Part shown: positions 28,564-36,263 of the stretch, in pieces
Layout of the letters: each line of letters begins with the position of its first letter
Numbering within the stretch: the first letter of the stretch is position 1
Assembly (NCBI RefSeq): GCF_041821145.1
Contig: NZ_JBGUBC010000002.1
Span: forward strand, 124,001-188,000
Origin: Halopenitus sp041821145
Lineage (GTDB): Archaea; Halobacteriota; Halobacteria; Halobacteriales; Haloferacaceae
DNA length: 64,000 nt
Reading direction: 5' to 3'
Notes under the pieces: generated by a model
What the model saw: only the letters and a program-made list of their open reading frames with translations
The model's database searches: none
Told to the model about the DNA's origin: nothing
Translations under genes and position numbers: made by a program

Positions 28564-29340
28564 TCAGTAGTGTCGCGCGCGCAACTCGACGACGTTCGCC
28601 ACGTTTCGAAGCGCGGGAAGCACCTCCTCGTGAACCCGATCGGGATCGAGTTCGTGTTTAGGCCCGGCAACCGAGATGGCGGCGTCGGGAAGGTCGTCGT
28701 CGCTTTCGATCGGCACCGCCACCGCCTTCACTCCGAGCACGCGCTCCTCGTCCTCGATCGCGTATCCCTGCTCGCGGATCGTCTCCAACTCCTCGTGGAG
28801 CTTCTCACGCTCGGTGATCGTCCGTTTCGTCGCGCGGGGGAGCCCACGTCGGTCGACGATCGATGTCACCTCCTCGGTCGATCGCGTGGCTAACAGCGCC
28901 TTGCCGACCGAGGTCCAGTGCATCCGCGTGTACTCGCCGGTCGGTGCGTTGTTGAAGACGCTGCCGCTCGGTTCGGTTCGAAACAGCATGACGCGGTAGC
29001 CGTTCTCCTCGATACCGGCCGTCGCCACGTGGCCGGTCTCACGAGCGAGTTCGTCGATCTCGTCTCGAGTGACCTGATAGATCTCGGCTTGATGACGGAC
29101 CTGACCGCCGATCTCGAGAAATCGATATGAGAGTTGATAGGTCCCCTGACGATTGATCACGTAGCCGAGATCCTCCAGCGTGGTGAGATGGACGTGGACG
29201 GTGCTTTTCGGGATATCCAGGTGGGCCGCCAGTTCGCGGACGCCACAGGTGCCGAGTTCGAGCACGCCACGGACGACTTCGAAACTCGTTGCGACCGCGT
29301 CGATCCGATACTCGCCGGCGTCTCGATTCTCGGTCTCCAT
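28564..29340 (-). CDS. IclR family transcriptional regulator
   Basis: A 258-residue regulator with an N-terminal winged helix (about 10-70; GVRELAAHLDIPKSTVHVHL recognition helix) and a C-terminal IclR effector domain (about 85-255; LFRTEPSGSVF, HWTSVGKALLATR, AISVAGPK). Haloarchaeal IclR regulators commonly control sugar and sugar-acid catabolism (XacR for pentoses, for example). Its own upstream region holds a perfect palindrome (site 3) 45 nt before the ATG, which suggests autoregulation. The effector is probably an intermediate of the surrounding pathway, but nothing in the sequence identifies it. Confidence 0.93.
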   Translation of the reverse strand: METENRDAGEYRIDAVATSFEVVRGVLELGTCGVRELAAHLDIPKSTVHVHLTTLEDLGYVINRQGTYQLSYRFLEIGGQVRHQAEIYQVTRDEIDELARETGHVATAGIEENGYRVMLFRTEPSGSVFNNAPTGEYTRMHWTSVGKALLATRSTEEVTSIVDRRGLPRATKRTITEREKLHEELETIREQGYAIEDEERVLGVKAVAVPIESDDDLPDAAISVAGPKHELDPDRVHEEVLPALRNVANVVELRARHY

Positions 29341-29384
29341 CGTATACTGTCGGTTTTCCCCCGGAGGGAGATATCGGTTGTGTT

Positions 29385-29405
29385 GTGTCCATGCTGGTTG
29401 GACAC
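29385..29405. promoter_or_regulatory. IclR-type palindrome, site 3
   Basis: GTGTCCA-N7-TGGACAC, perfect 7-bp arms, 45 nt upstream of the IclR start on the opposite strand. It is the best of the three sites and the likeliest autoregulatory operator. Confidence 0.6.
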
Positions 29406-29547
29406 GCTTGGGCGAATCGGGCTCAAATCCACATCGGCGATCGGTGAGGACGGACGGGAGAAACGGGCTCGTCTGGGGAAAAATCGCGATCGGATCGTGT
29501 CCGTCCTGAATCAGCGAAACAGCTTGACTACTCTTGCAGGGCTTGGG

Positions 29548-30513
29548 CTACTCCTGTGTGGCTTGCTCGCGAAGTCCGCGCATGTAGCCGATCGCGAACA
29601 GCCGTCCCTTCGTGTGGTAGCCCGGATTGGAGTTGTCCTCGCCGGCCATCGTCGCCACGTGGTCCGGTCGCATCACGACGTCGTCATCGACGGCCTCCTC
29701 GTAGGCCCGCATCGCGGCGAGCATGTCCGTTGGACCGTTGTCGTGCCAGGTCTCGACGAAGTTGTCGGCATCGCCCTCGATGTCGCGGAAGTGGACGAAG
29801 TTGATCCGGTCGCCGAACCGACGGATCGTCTCGGGAACGTCCACGCCCATCGCGGCGAAGTTACCCTGACAGAAGGTGATCCCGTTGTATTCGCTGTCAT
29901 AACAGTCGAGCACGCGCTGGTAGGCCTCGGGACTGTTGATGATCCGCGGAATCCCGCGGACCGACTCCCGGGGCGGATCGTCGGGGTGCAGTCCGAGTTT
30001 GACTCCTGCCTCTTCGGCGACGGGCGTGACCTCCGCGAGGAAGTACTCGATGGCCTCCCAGAGTTCCTCACGCGAGACGTCGAGTGCCGCCTCCTCCTCG
30101 TCGGCGTGCATTCTGTCGTTCGTGTAGGCGGTCACGTAGGATCCGCCCCGGGATTCGACGTGTGCTTCGGTCCGGGCCCACCGGATGCCGGGCATCCAGT
30201 CGTAACAGACGACGGGGATCCCGACGCGGCCGCAGTCGCGAAGGAACTGTTTGAACTTCGCGATGTCCTCGTCGCGGCCTTCCCTGCCGAGACGGACGCG
30301 CTCGGAGATCGGAACGCTTCCTTCGATCACCGAGACGTCGATCCCGGCATCCTCGAACCAGTTCGTGAGCAACAGGAGGTCGTCGTAGCTCCACTCCGTT
30401 TTGTCGTCGCCGATCTCCAGGGGATGGACGACGGCCTTCTCGACGCCCATCTGTTTGGCGAGTTGCCATCGTTCGTCCGGCTTCGGCGGCAGGATAAGTG
30501 CTGGATCGACCAT
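29548..30513 (-). CDS. uxuA: Mannonate dehydratase-like enzyme
   Basis: A TIM-barrel sugar-acid dehydratase of the UxuA family, which turns D-mannonate into 2-keto-3-deoxygluconate. The 321-residue protein shows FCQGNFAAMG, INFVHFRDIEGDADNFVETWHDNG and MRPDHVATMAGEDN, the conserved metal (Mn) and active-site stretches of UxuA, plus HPDDPP. The start MVDPALILPPKPDERWQL (30513) is preferred because the TATA core at 30535-30548 is about 28 nt upstream. A start 12 nt earlier (MCGG) is less likely. It probably feeds the KDG branch of the semi-phosphorylative Entner-Doudoroff route. A related acid such as arabinonate cannot be excluded. Confidence 0.88.
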   Translation of the reverse strand: MVDPALILPPKPDERWQLAKQMGVEKAVVHPLEIGDDKTEWSYDDLLLLTNWFEDAGIDVSVIEGSVPISERVRLGREGRDEDIAKFKQFLRDCGRVGIPVVCYDWMPGIRWARTEAHVESRGGSYVTAYTNDRMHADEEEAALDVSREELWEAIEYFLAEVTPVAEEAGVKLGLHPDDPPRESVRGIPRIINSPEAYQRVLDCYDSEYNGITFCQGNFAAMGVDVPETIRRFGDRINFVHFRDIEGDADNFVETWHDNGPTDMLAAMRAYEEAVDDDVVMRPDHVATMAGEDNSNPGYHTKGRLFAIGYMRGLREQATQE

Positions 30514-30824
30514 GCCTCCACACATCGCAACGATCGATAAATAGCTTCCGTCTCGATTCGGCTCCGTCCCAAAACGCACCGATATCGGGCGAAATGCCGA
30601 CGACGTCGGAACGGTGCGTGGAGTGGCTCCGGAGCGGTGATGGAAAATGAGTAGATCGGATCGATGGAACGATTCGAGAATATATCGACTGAGAACGTCC
30701 CCTCCGAGGGTGGTCGTCAGTGAGTCACTCTCGTCTGTCCTGTGTGAGATACGGGAGCGTCCCTGCTCCTCGTCGAAGACTGAAAAATAGCGGATATTCC
30801 CTGTTCGAAGGGGTCTATCGGGCG
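30514..30824. other. uxuA upstream region
   Basis: About 310 nt between the ABC ATPase stop and uxuA. Apart from the uxuA core promoter at its left end it holds one further TATA-like stretch (gaatatatcg, about 30678-30687). No TGTCCA-type palindrome and no ORF worth calling. Confidence 0.4.
30535..30548 (-). promoter_or_regulatory. uxuA core promoter (BRE/TATA)
   Basis: Read on the minus strand this is GAAGCTATTTATCG, centred about 28 nt before the uxuA ATG. The same 14 bases occur in the aldolase promoter at 45582-45595, and a close variant lies before lutC. Confidence 0.65.
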
Positions 30825-32033
30825 TCAGTAGGTGATGTTTTCGCCCGTCTCTTCGTCGAACAGGTGTATCTTGTCCAGATTGGCGGTGAGTGAGATGGAC
30901 GAGTCAGGAGTGACGGCACTCTCGGGCGAGACGCGCGCACTGAATTCCCTCTCTTTGTCCGCTGGGGGAGTCAGCGTGAGGAACTTGTCCGATCCCATCG
31001 GCTCAACGACTTTCACCGATGCTTCGAAAGTGCTATTCTCCGTGTACTCGTCGTCGTCCAGGACGGACAGGTCACTCAGATCTTCGGGCCGAACGCCCAA
31101 CGAGACGTCGTCAAGCGCTCCGTCCCACTCGTCGAGATCTTGATTGACGTCTGCCGGGAGTTCGAACTCAAAGAAGTCGCCGATGGCTTCGTAGCCATCG
31201 TCCGTCTCTTGGAGGGACACCGATAGGAAGTTCATCGGTGGTTCACCGATGAATCCAGCGACGAACCGATTCACCGGGTTGTCATAGAGGTATTGCGGCG
31301 GGCCGATCTGCTGGAGTTTCCCGTCGTTCAATACGACGACGCGGTCGCCAAGCGTCATTGCCTCCGCCTGATCGTGTGTGACGTAGATCGTCGTTTTTCC
31401 GACGCGTTTGTGGATCTCATTGAGCTCAGTCCGCATCTGAACTCGAAGCTTTGCGTCGAGATTAGACAGCGGTTCGTCCATCAGAAACACGGACGGCTCG
31501 CGGACGATCGCTCGTCCGAGCGCGACGCGCTGTTGCTGACCACCGGAGAGCTGTGACGGTTTTCGGTCGAGGAGATCATCGATCTCCAGCAGTTCCGCCG
31601 CTTCGTCGACGCGATCGTCGATCTCGTCTCCCGGATAGTTCCGGATCCGAAGCGGGAAGGACATGTTCTGCTTGACGGTCATGTGCGGATACAATGCGTA
31701 GTTCTGGAACACCATCGCGATGCCCCGTTCTCGGGGATCGTATCCGGTCACGTCCTCGTCTTCGATCAGAATACGCCCTTCCGTTGGGGTCTCTAGACCG
31801 GCGACCATTCGTAGCGACGTGGTCTTCCCACAACCGGAGGGACCGACAAAGACGAGGAATTCGCCACGACGGATGTCGATATTGAGGTCGTCAACGGCGA
31901 CGATCTCCCCTTCCTCGTCGTTTCGGAAGATTTTGGTTACGCCCTCTATTTGGACGTTGATATCCTCGTTTTCGCTGGCGGTACCCTTGCTCGCATCCGC
32001 TCTTGCTGCCGGCGTCGGTTCGGATTCGCTCAT
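30825..32033 (-). CDS. Sugar ABC transporter ATP-binding protein
   Basis: The energising subunit of a CUT1-type carbohydrate importer. The 402-residue protein has Walker A VGPSGCGKTTSL, the Q-loop VFQNYALYPHMT, signature LSGGQQQRVALGRA, Walker B FLMDEPLSNLD and switch His in YVTHDQAEAM. A C-terminal TOBE/MalK-type regulatory region follows (about 255-402). The N-terminal 30 residues are a polar extension. It is the last gene of a four-gene operon transcribed from 35492 to 30825. One MalK-like ATPase would serve the two adjacent permeases. Confidence 0.95.
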   Translation of the reverse strand: MSESEPTPAARADASKGTASENEDINVQIEGVTKIFRNDEEGEIVAVDDLNIDIRRGEFLVFVGPSGCGKTTSLRMVAGLETPTEGRILIEDEDVTGYDPRERGIAMVFQNYALYPHMTVKQNMSFPLRIRNYPGDEIDDRVDEAAELLEIDDLLDRKPSQLSGGQQQRVALGRAIVREPSVFLMDEPLSNLDAKLRVQMRTELNEIHKRVGKTTIYVTHDQAEAMTLGDRVVVLNDGKLQQIGPPQYLYDNPVNRFVAGFIGEPPMNFLSVSLQETDDGYEAIGDFFEFELPADVNQDLDEWDGALDDVSLGVRPEDLSDLSVLDDDEYTENSTFEASVKVVEPMGSDKFLTLTPPADKEREFSARVSPESAVTPDSSISLTANLDKIHLFDEETGENITY

Positions 32034-32064
32034 TGTTGTAGATTCTCGTTGATTTGTTGATCTT

Positions 32065-32943
32065 TCATTCTTTCAATGCTCCGGCCGTCAGTCCACTGAC
32101 GATGTATCGCTGGAAGAAGATAACGACAAGGATCGTCGGGATGATCGCGACGACACTTGCCGCGGCTAGCGATGCCCACTGCACGGAGACGTCACCGACG
32201 AACTGGTAGACGGCCACCGATATCGGCATCGAAGTGAGATCCGTGGTGATGATAAGCGAGAAGAGGAATTCCCGCCACGAGTAGAGGAAGGTCAATATCG
32301 AACATGCAGCAACACCCGGCAACGCCAGTGGAAGCGCGATCTTCCGGAATGCCTGAAGCTGGGTACAGCCGTCAACTCGTGCCGATTCATCTAGATCCTT
32401 CGGGATGGACATGAAGAAGTTCCGCATGATATAGATCATCAGCGGCAACCACAGGTAGATCTGGGCGATGATGATTCCCGGGAGCGAGTTCAGCAGACCG
32501 AGCCACGCCATGATCTGGTAGTACGGGACGATCAGGCCGATCGGCGGGAACAGGCGAGAGAACAACACACCGATGAAGAGGATGTTATCCCCTCTGAATC
32601 GGTACCTGCTGAACGCGTATCCGGCCGGCACGGCCAACACGATCACGACGATCGTCGTCGTTGTGGAGATGATCATACTGTTCAACACCGCCTTCCAGTA
32701 GCTCTCGCCGATGAGCACTTGGTAGTACGATGAGAGCGTCGGCTCCTGGGGGAAGTAGTTGAGATTGTACACCGCCTCGTTGGTTTTGAGCGAGGTGAGT
32801 ACTTCCCAAAATATCGGGACGATGACCGTGATAATCGCCAGGGCTAAGACGAAATGTATGACTTTCGGACTCTCGAGGACGTCCCAGAATCCCTGTCGCT
32901 TCTCGTAACTGATCCGTTCGTAGGTTTCGTCGCTAGAGCTCAT
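32065..32943 (-). CDS. Sugar ABC transporter permease (MalG-type)
   Basis: A 292-residue inner-membrane permease with six spans. The EAA-loop motif is SARVDGCTQLQAFRKIALPLALPGVAACSI, which docks to the ATPase. N-terminal span VIHFVLALAIITVIVPIFWEV. Its ATG overlaps the stop of the partner permease by 4 nt, so the pair is translationally coupled. Confidence 0.94.
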   Translation of the reverse strand: MSSSDETYERISYEKRQGFWDVLESPKVIHFVLALAIITVIVPIFWEVLTSLKTNEAVYNLNYFPQEPTLSSYYQVLIGESYWKAVLNSMIISTTTTIVVIVLAVPAGYAFSRYRFRGDNILFIGVLFSRLFPPIGLIVPYYQIMAWLGLLNSLPGIIIAQIYLWLPLMIYIMRNFFMSIPKDLDESARVDGCTQLQAFRKIALPLALPGVAACSILTFLYSWREFLFSLIITTDLTSMPISVAVYQFVGDVSVQWASLAAASVVAIIPTILVVIFFQRYIVSGLTAGALKE

Positions 32944-33893
32944 TGTGCTTCCATATCTCCCATGACTTTAGTTACGTAGAACGTCGCAACGACCAGCGTG
33001 ATCGCGATGATGAACACGGCCACTGCGGAGGCGTAGCCGTAGTTGAAGTTGATCATTCCCTCACGGTAGATGTGGATACTGAAGACCGTCGTCGACACTC
33101 CGGGACCGCCCTTCGTCATCGGGAAGACGACGGCGAAGGCACGGAACGCGAACATCCAGTTGATGAGCGCGACGATGGCGATGTAGGGTCGTAGATACTG
33201 GACCGTGATCGCGCGGAAGGTCTGGAACGTCGTCGCCCCATCGACCTTCGCCGCGTCGTACATGTGTTCCGGGATGGACTGCAACCCGGCCAGTAGGACG
33301 AGCATCGCGAACGGCATCCGGGCCCACGCGTCGGTCAGTGTGACAGCCAGCATCGCGAATTCCGGCGTCGACAACCATGCGATGGGGAACTCGATGAGTC
33401 CCAGGTTCATCAGGACCATGTTGAACAGTCCGAGTTCGTTGCCGGTGAATAGCCACCTCCAGATGAGGGCGACGACGGCCAGCGGGATCGCCCAGGAGAA
33501 CATCAACACGGTGGCGTATACGTCACGAAGTCTCGAGTGGGCCACGTGATTGATCGCTAATGCGATTATCAAACCGGATCCAAGACTGATAGCAAGGGAG
33601 CCAAACGAATAGATGAGTGTGTTCAGGAAGTAGTCCCAGAACTCCGGGTTTTCGAGCATGGTGACGAAGTTCTGAGCACCCACGAACCGCTCAACGGCGC
33701 CCGGGAGTGTCAGGTATAGTGACTGTTGGATGAGGTAGAAAACCGGATAAATGAAGATAGCCGTGATGACCAGTATCGCAGGGCCCAACAGCACAAGTAG
33801 GATGTGGTCGTTTGCGAACTGGGAGACTTGGTGGCGAAGACTCTCGTATCTCGTCTCGGGAGTTTTCAAACCTGTCTCTGATTCGAGGGGCAT
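32940..33893 (-). CDS. Sugar ABC transporter permease (MalF-type)
   Basis: A 317-residue permease with six spans and the EAA-loop DAAKVDGATTFQTFRAITVQYLRP. The first span, ILLVLLGPAILVITAIFIYPV, follows a short cytoplasmic N-terminus. It forms the translocation channel with the downstream MalG-type subunit (4-nt overlap) and follows the binding-protein gene with a 27-nt gap. Confidence 0.94.
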   Translation of the reverse strand: MPLESETGLKTPETRYESLRHQVSQFANDHILLVLLGPAILVITAIFIYPVFYLIQQSLYLTLPGAVERFVGAQNFVTMLENPEFWDYFLNTLIYSFGSLAISLGSGLIIALAINHVAHSRLRDVYATVLMFSWAIPLAVVALIWRWLFTGNELGLFNMVLMNLGLIEFPIAWLSTPEFAMLAVTLTDAWARMPFAMLVLLAGLQSIPEHMYDAAKVDGATTFQTFRAITVQYLRPYIAIVALINWMFAFRAFAVVFPMTKGGPGVSTTVFSIHIYREGMINFNYGYASAVAVFIIAITLVVATFYVTKVMGDMEAQ

Positions 33894-33920
33894 ATTAAAT
33901 AAAATTTCCAGTCGCGTTGG

Positions 33921-35492
33921 TTACTGATCGAGGACCGTATCGATGTAGCTCTGCGCTGAATCGAGCGCTTCCTCGGGGGTCTTCGATCCGGAGATCGCCT
34001 GCTGGCACTCCTGGCTGATGTTCTGCTTGATGGAGCGTTGCTGCGGGAAGATCTCCGTCTTGTTGAGTTCAGCCTGCCGGCCCCGAATATCCGGATAGAG
34101 GGCGGCCCCGGTCTCGGACGCCTCTTCGTAGACGGCCGTGTGCCACGACTGATTTCCTTCGTCGACGAACTCCCACCATGCGGCGGGCTGGGAGATGCGG
34201 GCGTCGAGGTACACCATCGCAGCCAGTTTGGCTGGGTCCGGTGCGTTCACGTTGATACCAAGTGCGGTGGGTGATGCCAGACCTGCGCGGGTCGGGTTCG
34301 GCGCGTCGGAGCCACCCTTCGGGGTAAGGGTCGGCGTGTAATCGTCGCCGAACTGGGCTTGTCCACCGGGCGTGAGGTCGCCGTACACCGGAACCATAGC
34401 GAACTGTCCCGAGGTGAAGCCATCGGCCAGGTCTCCCTGACCGAAGTTGACCACCGACTCCGGGACCCAGCCGTTGTCGAGCCACTCGACCATCTTGCTG
34501 AGGGCGTGGTATCCGGCCTCGTCGTTGACCGTGACCGTTCCGTCGTCGTTGACGAACTCGCCGCCGGCCTGGTAGTAGTGTTTGTTGAAGTCACGCAGCG
34601 TATAGGTACGCGAGGCGCCGCGGTACGCCCACGCATACGCTCCAGTCCCTTCGAATGCCTGCATGCACGTCTCGAGTTCATCCCAGGACCACTCGCCGTT
34701 CACGATGCTGTCGATGACGGATTGGTCGATGCCCTGATCCTCGAGCATACCGACGTTGACGTGTACGAGGTCTCCCTCGAGGTAAACGGGGCCACCATAG
34801 AGGCTGCCGTTGTAGTTCAGGGTCTGCTGTGCGACCGGCTGGATCGGGTCCCACATCGCGTCGTCGCCGAACAGCGGGTCGATCGGCTGAAGGTGCCCGG
34901 CCTGCGCGAACGACGACAGTGAGTCGGCCACGACGACCTGGAACGCTCCCGGCTCGGGCTCCTCTGCCTGAAGGAAGGCCGTCTCCCTCGGAATGGCCTG
35001 GTCGACCGTTATCTCAAGAGGATTGATCGTGATCCCGGTCCGCTCCTCGAACATACCGTGTGCCGCTGCCGTCGCGGGGTCGTATTCCATCGAGCCGAAG
35101 TTGAGAATCTGGATCTCGTCGACGTCACCGGCTGCCGTGTCGTCCCATCCCTCGGGGGGCTGCCACGGCGCGGATTGGACGGCTTGGGACTCAGCCCATG
35201 CGCTCGAATCGGCACGGTTGCCCTCGTCCGGGATTGCCTGTCGCTGTTCGAGAGGCCACTCGTCAAGCGAGGTCAGTCGCCGGTCTTCCCAGTTCTCGCT
35301 GAAACCAATGCTCCGCGCCTGCTCCATGAATCCGCCATTTCCGCCGTTACCGTTTCCGCCATTTCCGCCGTTACCGTTTCCGCCGTTTCCGCCGTTCCCC
35401 CCGTTTCCGCTACATCCTGCGAGGCCAAGGGCTCCGGCCGAAATCGTTGCTTTGAGTATGTCTCGTCGGTCGAGCCTGTTATCTCGTGTCAT
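33921..35492 (-). CDS. Sugar ABC transporter substrate-binding lipoprotein
   Basis: The ligand-binding subunit of the importer, 523 residues. The N-terminus has a Tat motif (DRRDILK) and lipobox LGLAGC (Cys27), so it is exported folded and lipid-anchored. Residues 28-53 are a Gly/Asn repeat linker (GNGGNGG...). The remainder reads as a family 1 extracellular solute-binding protein (EEPEPGAFQVVVADSLSSF, VNDDGTVTVNDEAGYHAL). The ligand is not evident; the neighbourhood suggests a sugar acid or an oligosaccharide of one. First gene of the operon; a TATA-like atatttag lies about 30 nt before the ATG. Confidence 0.93.
   Translation of the reverse strand: MTRDNRLDRRDILKATISAGALGLAGCSGNGGNGGNGGNGNGGNGGNGNGGNGGFMEQARSIGFSENWEDRRLTSLDEWPLEQRQAIPDEGNRADSSAWAESQAVQSAPWQPPEGWDDTAAGDVDEIQILNFGSMEYDPATAAAHGMFEERTGITINPLEITVDQAIPRETAFLQAEEPEPGAFQVVVADSLSSFAQAGHLQPIDPLFGDDAMWDPIQPVAQQTLNYNGSLYGGPVYLEGDLVHVNVGMLEDQGIDQSVIDSIVNGEWSWDELETCMQAFEGTGAYAWAYRGASRTYTLRDFNKHYYQAGGEFVNDDGTVTVNDEAGYHALSKMVEWLDNGWVPESVVNFGQGDLADGFTSGQFAMVPVYGDLTPGGQAQFGDDYTPTLTPKGGSDAPNPTRAGLASPTALGINVNAPDPAKLAAMVYLDARISQPAAWWEFVDEGNQSWHTAVYEEASETGAALYPDIRGRQAELNKTEIFPQQRSIKQNISQECQQAISGSKTPEEALDSAQSYIDTVLDQ
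35331..35411 (-). repeat. Gly/Asn-coding tandem repeat
   Basis: An imperfect 9- to 15-bp repeat of ggcggaaac/ggtaacggc type encodes the lipoprotein linker. It is slippage-prone, so linker length may vary between strains. Confidence 0.7.
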
Positions 35493-35706
35493 CGTACCGA
35501 AGAGGTAATTCCACCACTAAATATGTTCTTATATATATTCCCTATTTTTATATTTCGGTCAAATGCTGTCCGGCCGGTCGTCACGATCACTGCCAGCGAA
35601 TAACCGGGCGGGGAAACGCCGATCCAAGCAGCATCGATCGGTCGAGAATTAGCGTGTTTTGAAGCGAGTTCGATCGATGTCAAGAGCCAGGATCGATCCG
35701 CATACT

Positions 35707-35720
35707 GAAGCTTTATTTGG
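35707..35720 (+). promoter_or_regulatory. lutC core promoter
   Basis: GAAGCTTTATTTGG, centred about 27 nt before the lutC ATG. It resembles the uxuA and aldolase cores. A leaderless transcript is expected. Confidence 0.55.
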
Positions 35721-35741
35721 AGCCGAACCCACCACGGATCT

Positions 35742-36251
35742 ATGAGTGCCGTACAGCAGTTTCAACGATCGCTTTCGGAACTCGCGGACACGGAGTCGAC
35801 CGTGACCACTCCCGAGGAGTTCCCGGACGTGCTCGAGGCGGCGATCGAGCAGCCGGCGGTCGGGGCCGAGCTTCCGTTCGATTCGGTCTCGCTCGATGGA
35901 ACGGACGTCACGCTCGATCCCTCGCCGGACCAGCTCCGGGAGGCGGAAACTGGCGTCTCCGGGTCACGACTCGGCATCGCCTCACTTGGCACCGTCGCAG
36001 TCGAATCACGGTCGGCGGGCGACGAATTCGTCTCGCTATACCCGGAAACGCACGTCGTCGCCGTCAGAGAATCCGACCTGCGCACGGATTTGAAGTCCGG
36101 GTTCGAGTGGCTCGACGAGGAGTTCGAGGACGGCAACCGATCGTTCATCCTTGCGACCGGCCCAAGCGCGACCGGCGACATGGGCGCGCTCGTCCAGGGC
36201 GTCCACGGACCCGAGCGAGTACACGTCATCATCATCCAGGACAATGAGTAA
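35742..36251 (+). CDS. lutC: LUD-domain protein LutC
   Basis: A 169-residue LUD-domain protein, part of the iron-sulfur lactate-oxidising complex (LutABC) or a relative that oxidises another 2-hydroxyacid. It shows the C-terminal LUD motifs IASLGTVAVESRS, YPETHVVAVRESDL and FILATGPSATGDMGALVQGVHGPERV. Its stop lies 5 nt before the lutB-type start across a 13-bp tandem duplication. The core promoter at 35707-35720 drives both genes. Confidence 0.9.
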   Translation: MSAVQQFQRSLSELADTESTVTTPEEFPDVLEAAIEQPAVGAELPFDSVSLDGTDVTLDPSPDQLREAETGVSGSRLGIASLGTVAVESRSAGDEFVSLYPETHVVAVRESDLRTDLKSGFEWLDEEFEDGNRSFILATGPSATGDMGALVQGVHGPERVHVIIIQDNE

Positions 36252-36263
36252 GGACAATGAGTA
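36238..36263 (+). repeat. 13-bp tandem duplication at the lutC/lutB junction
   Basis: AGGACAATGAGTA occurs twice head to tail (36238-36250, 36251-36263). The first copy supplies the lutC stop and the second the lutB ATG. A single copy would have made the two genes overlap by 8 nt. Confidence 0.85.

Noticed and set aside
29134..30540. A 468-codon open frame on the plus strand opposite uxuA
   Set aside because: It is an antisense shadow of a clear UxuA gene. High GC content keeps the complementary frame open, and the translation has no family motifs.
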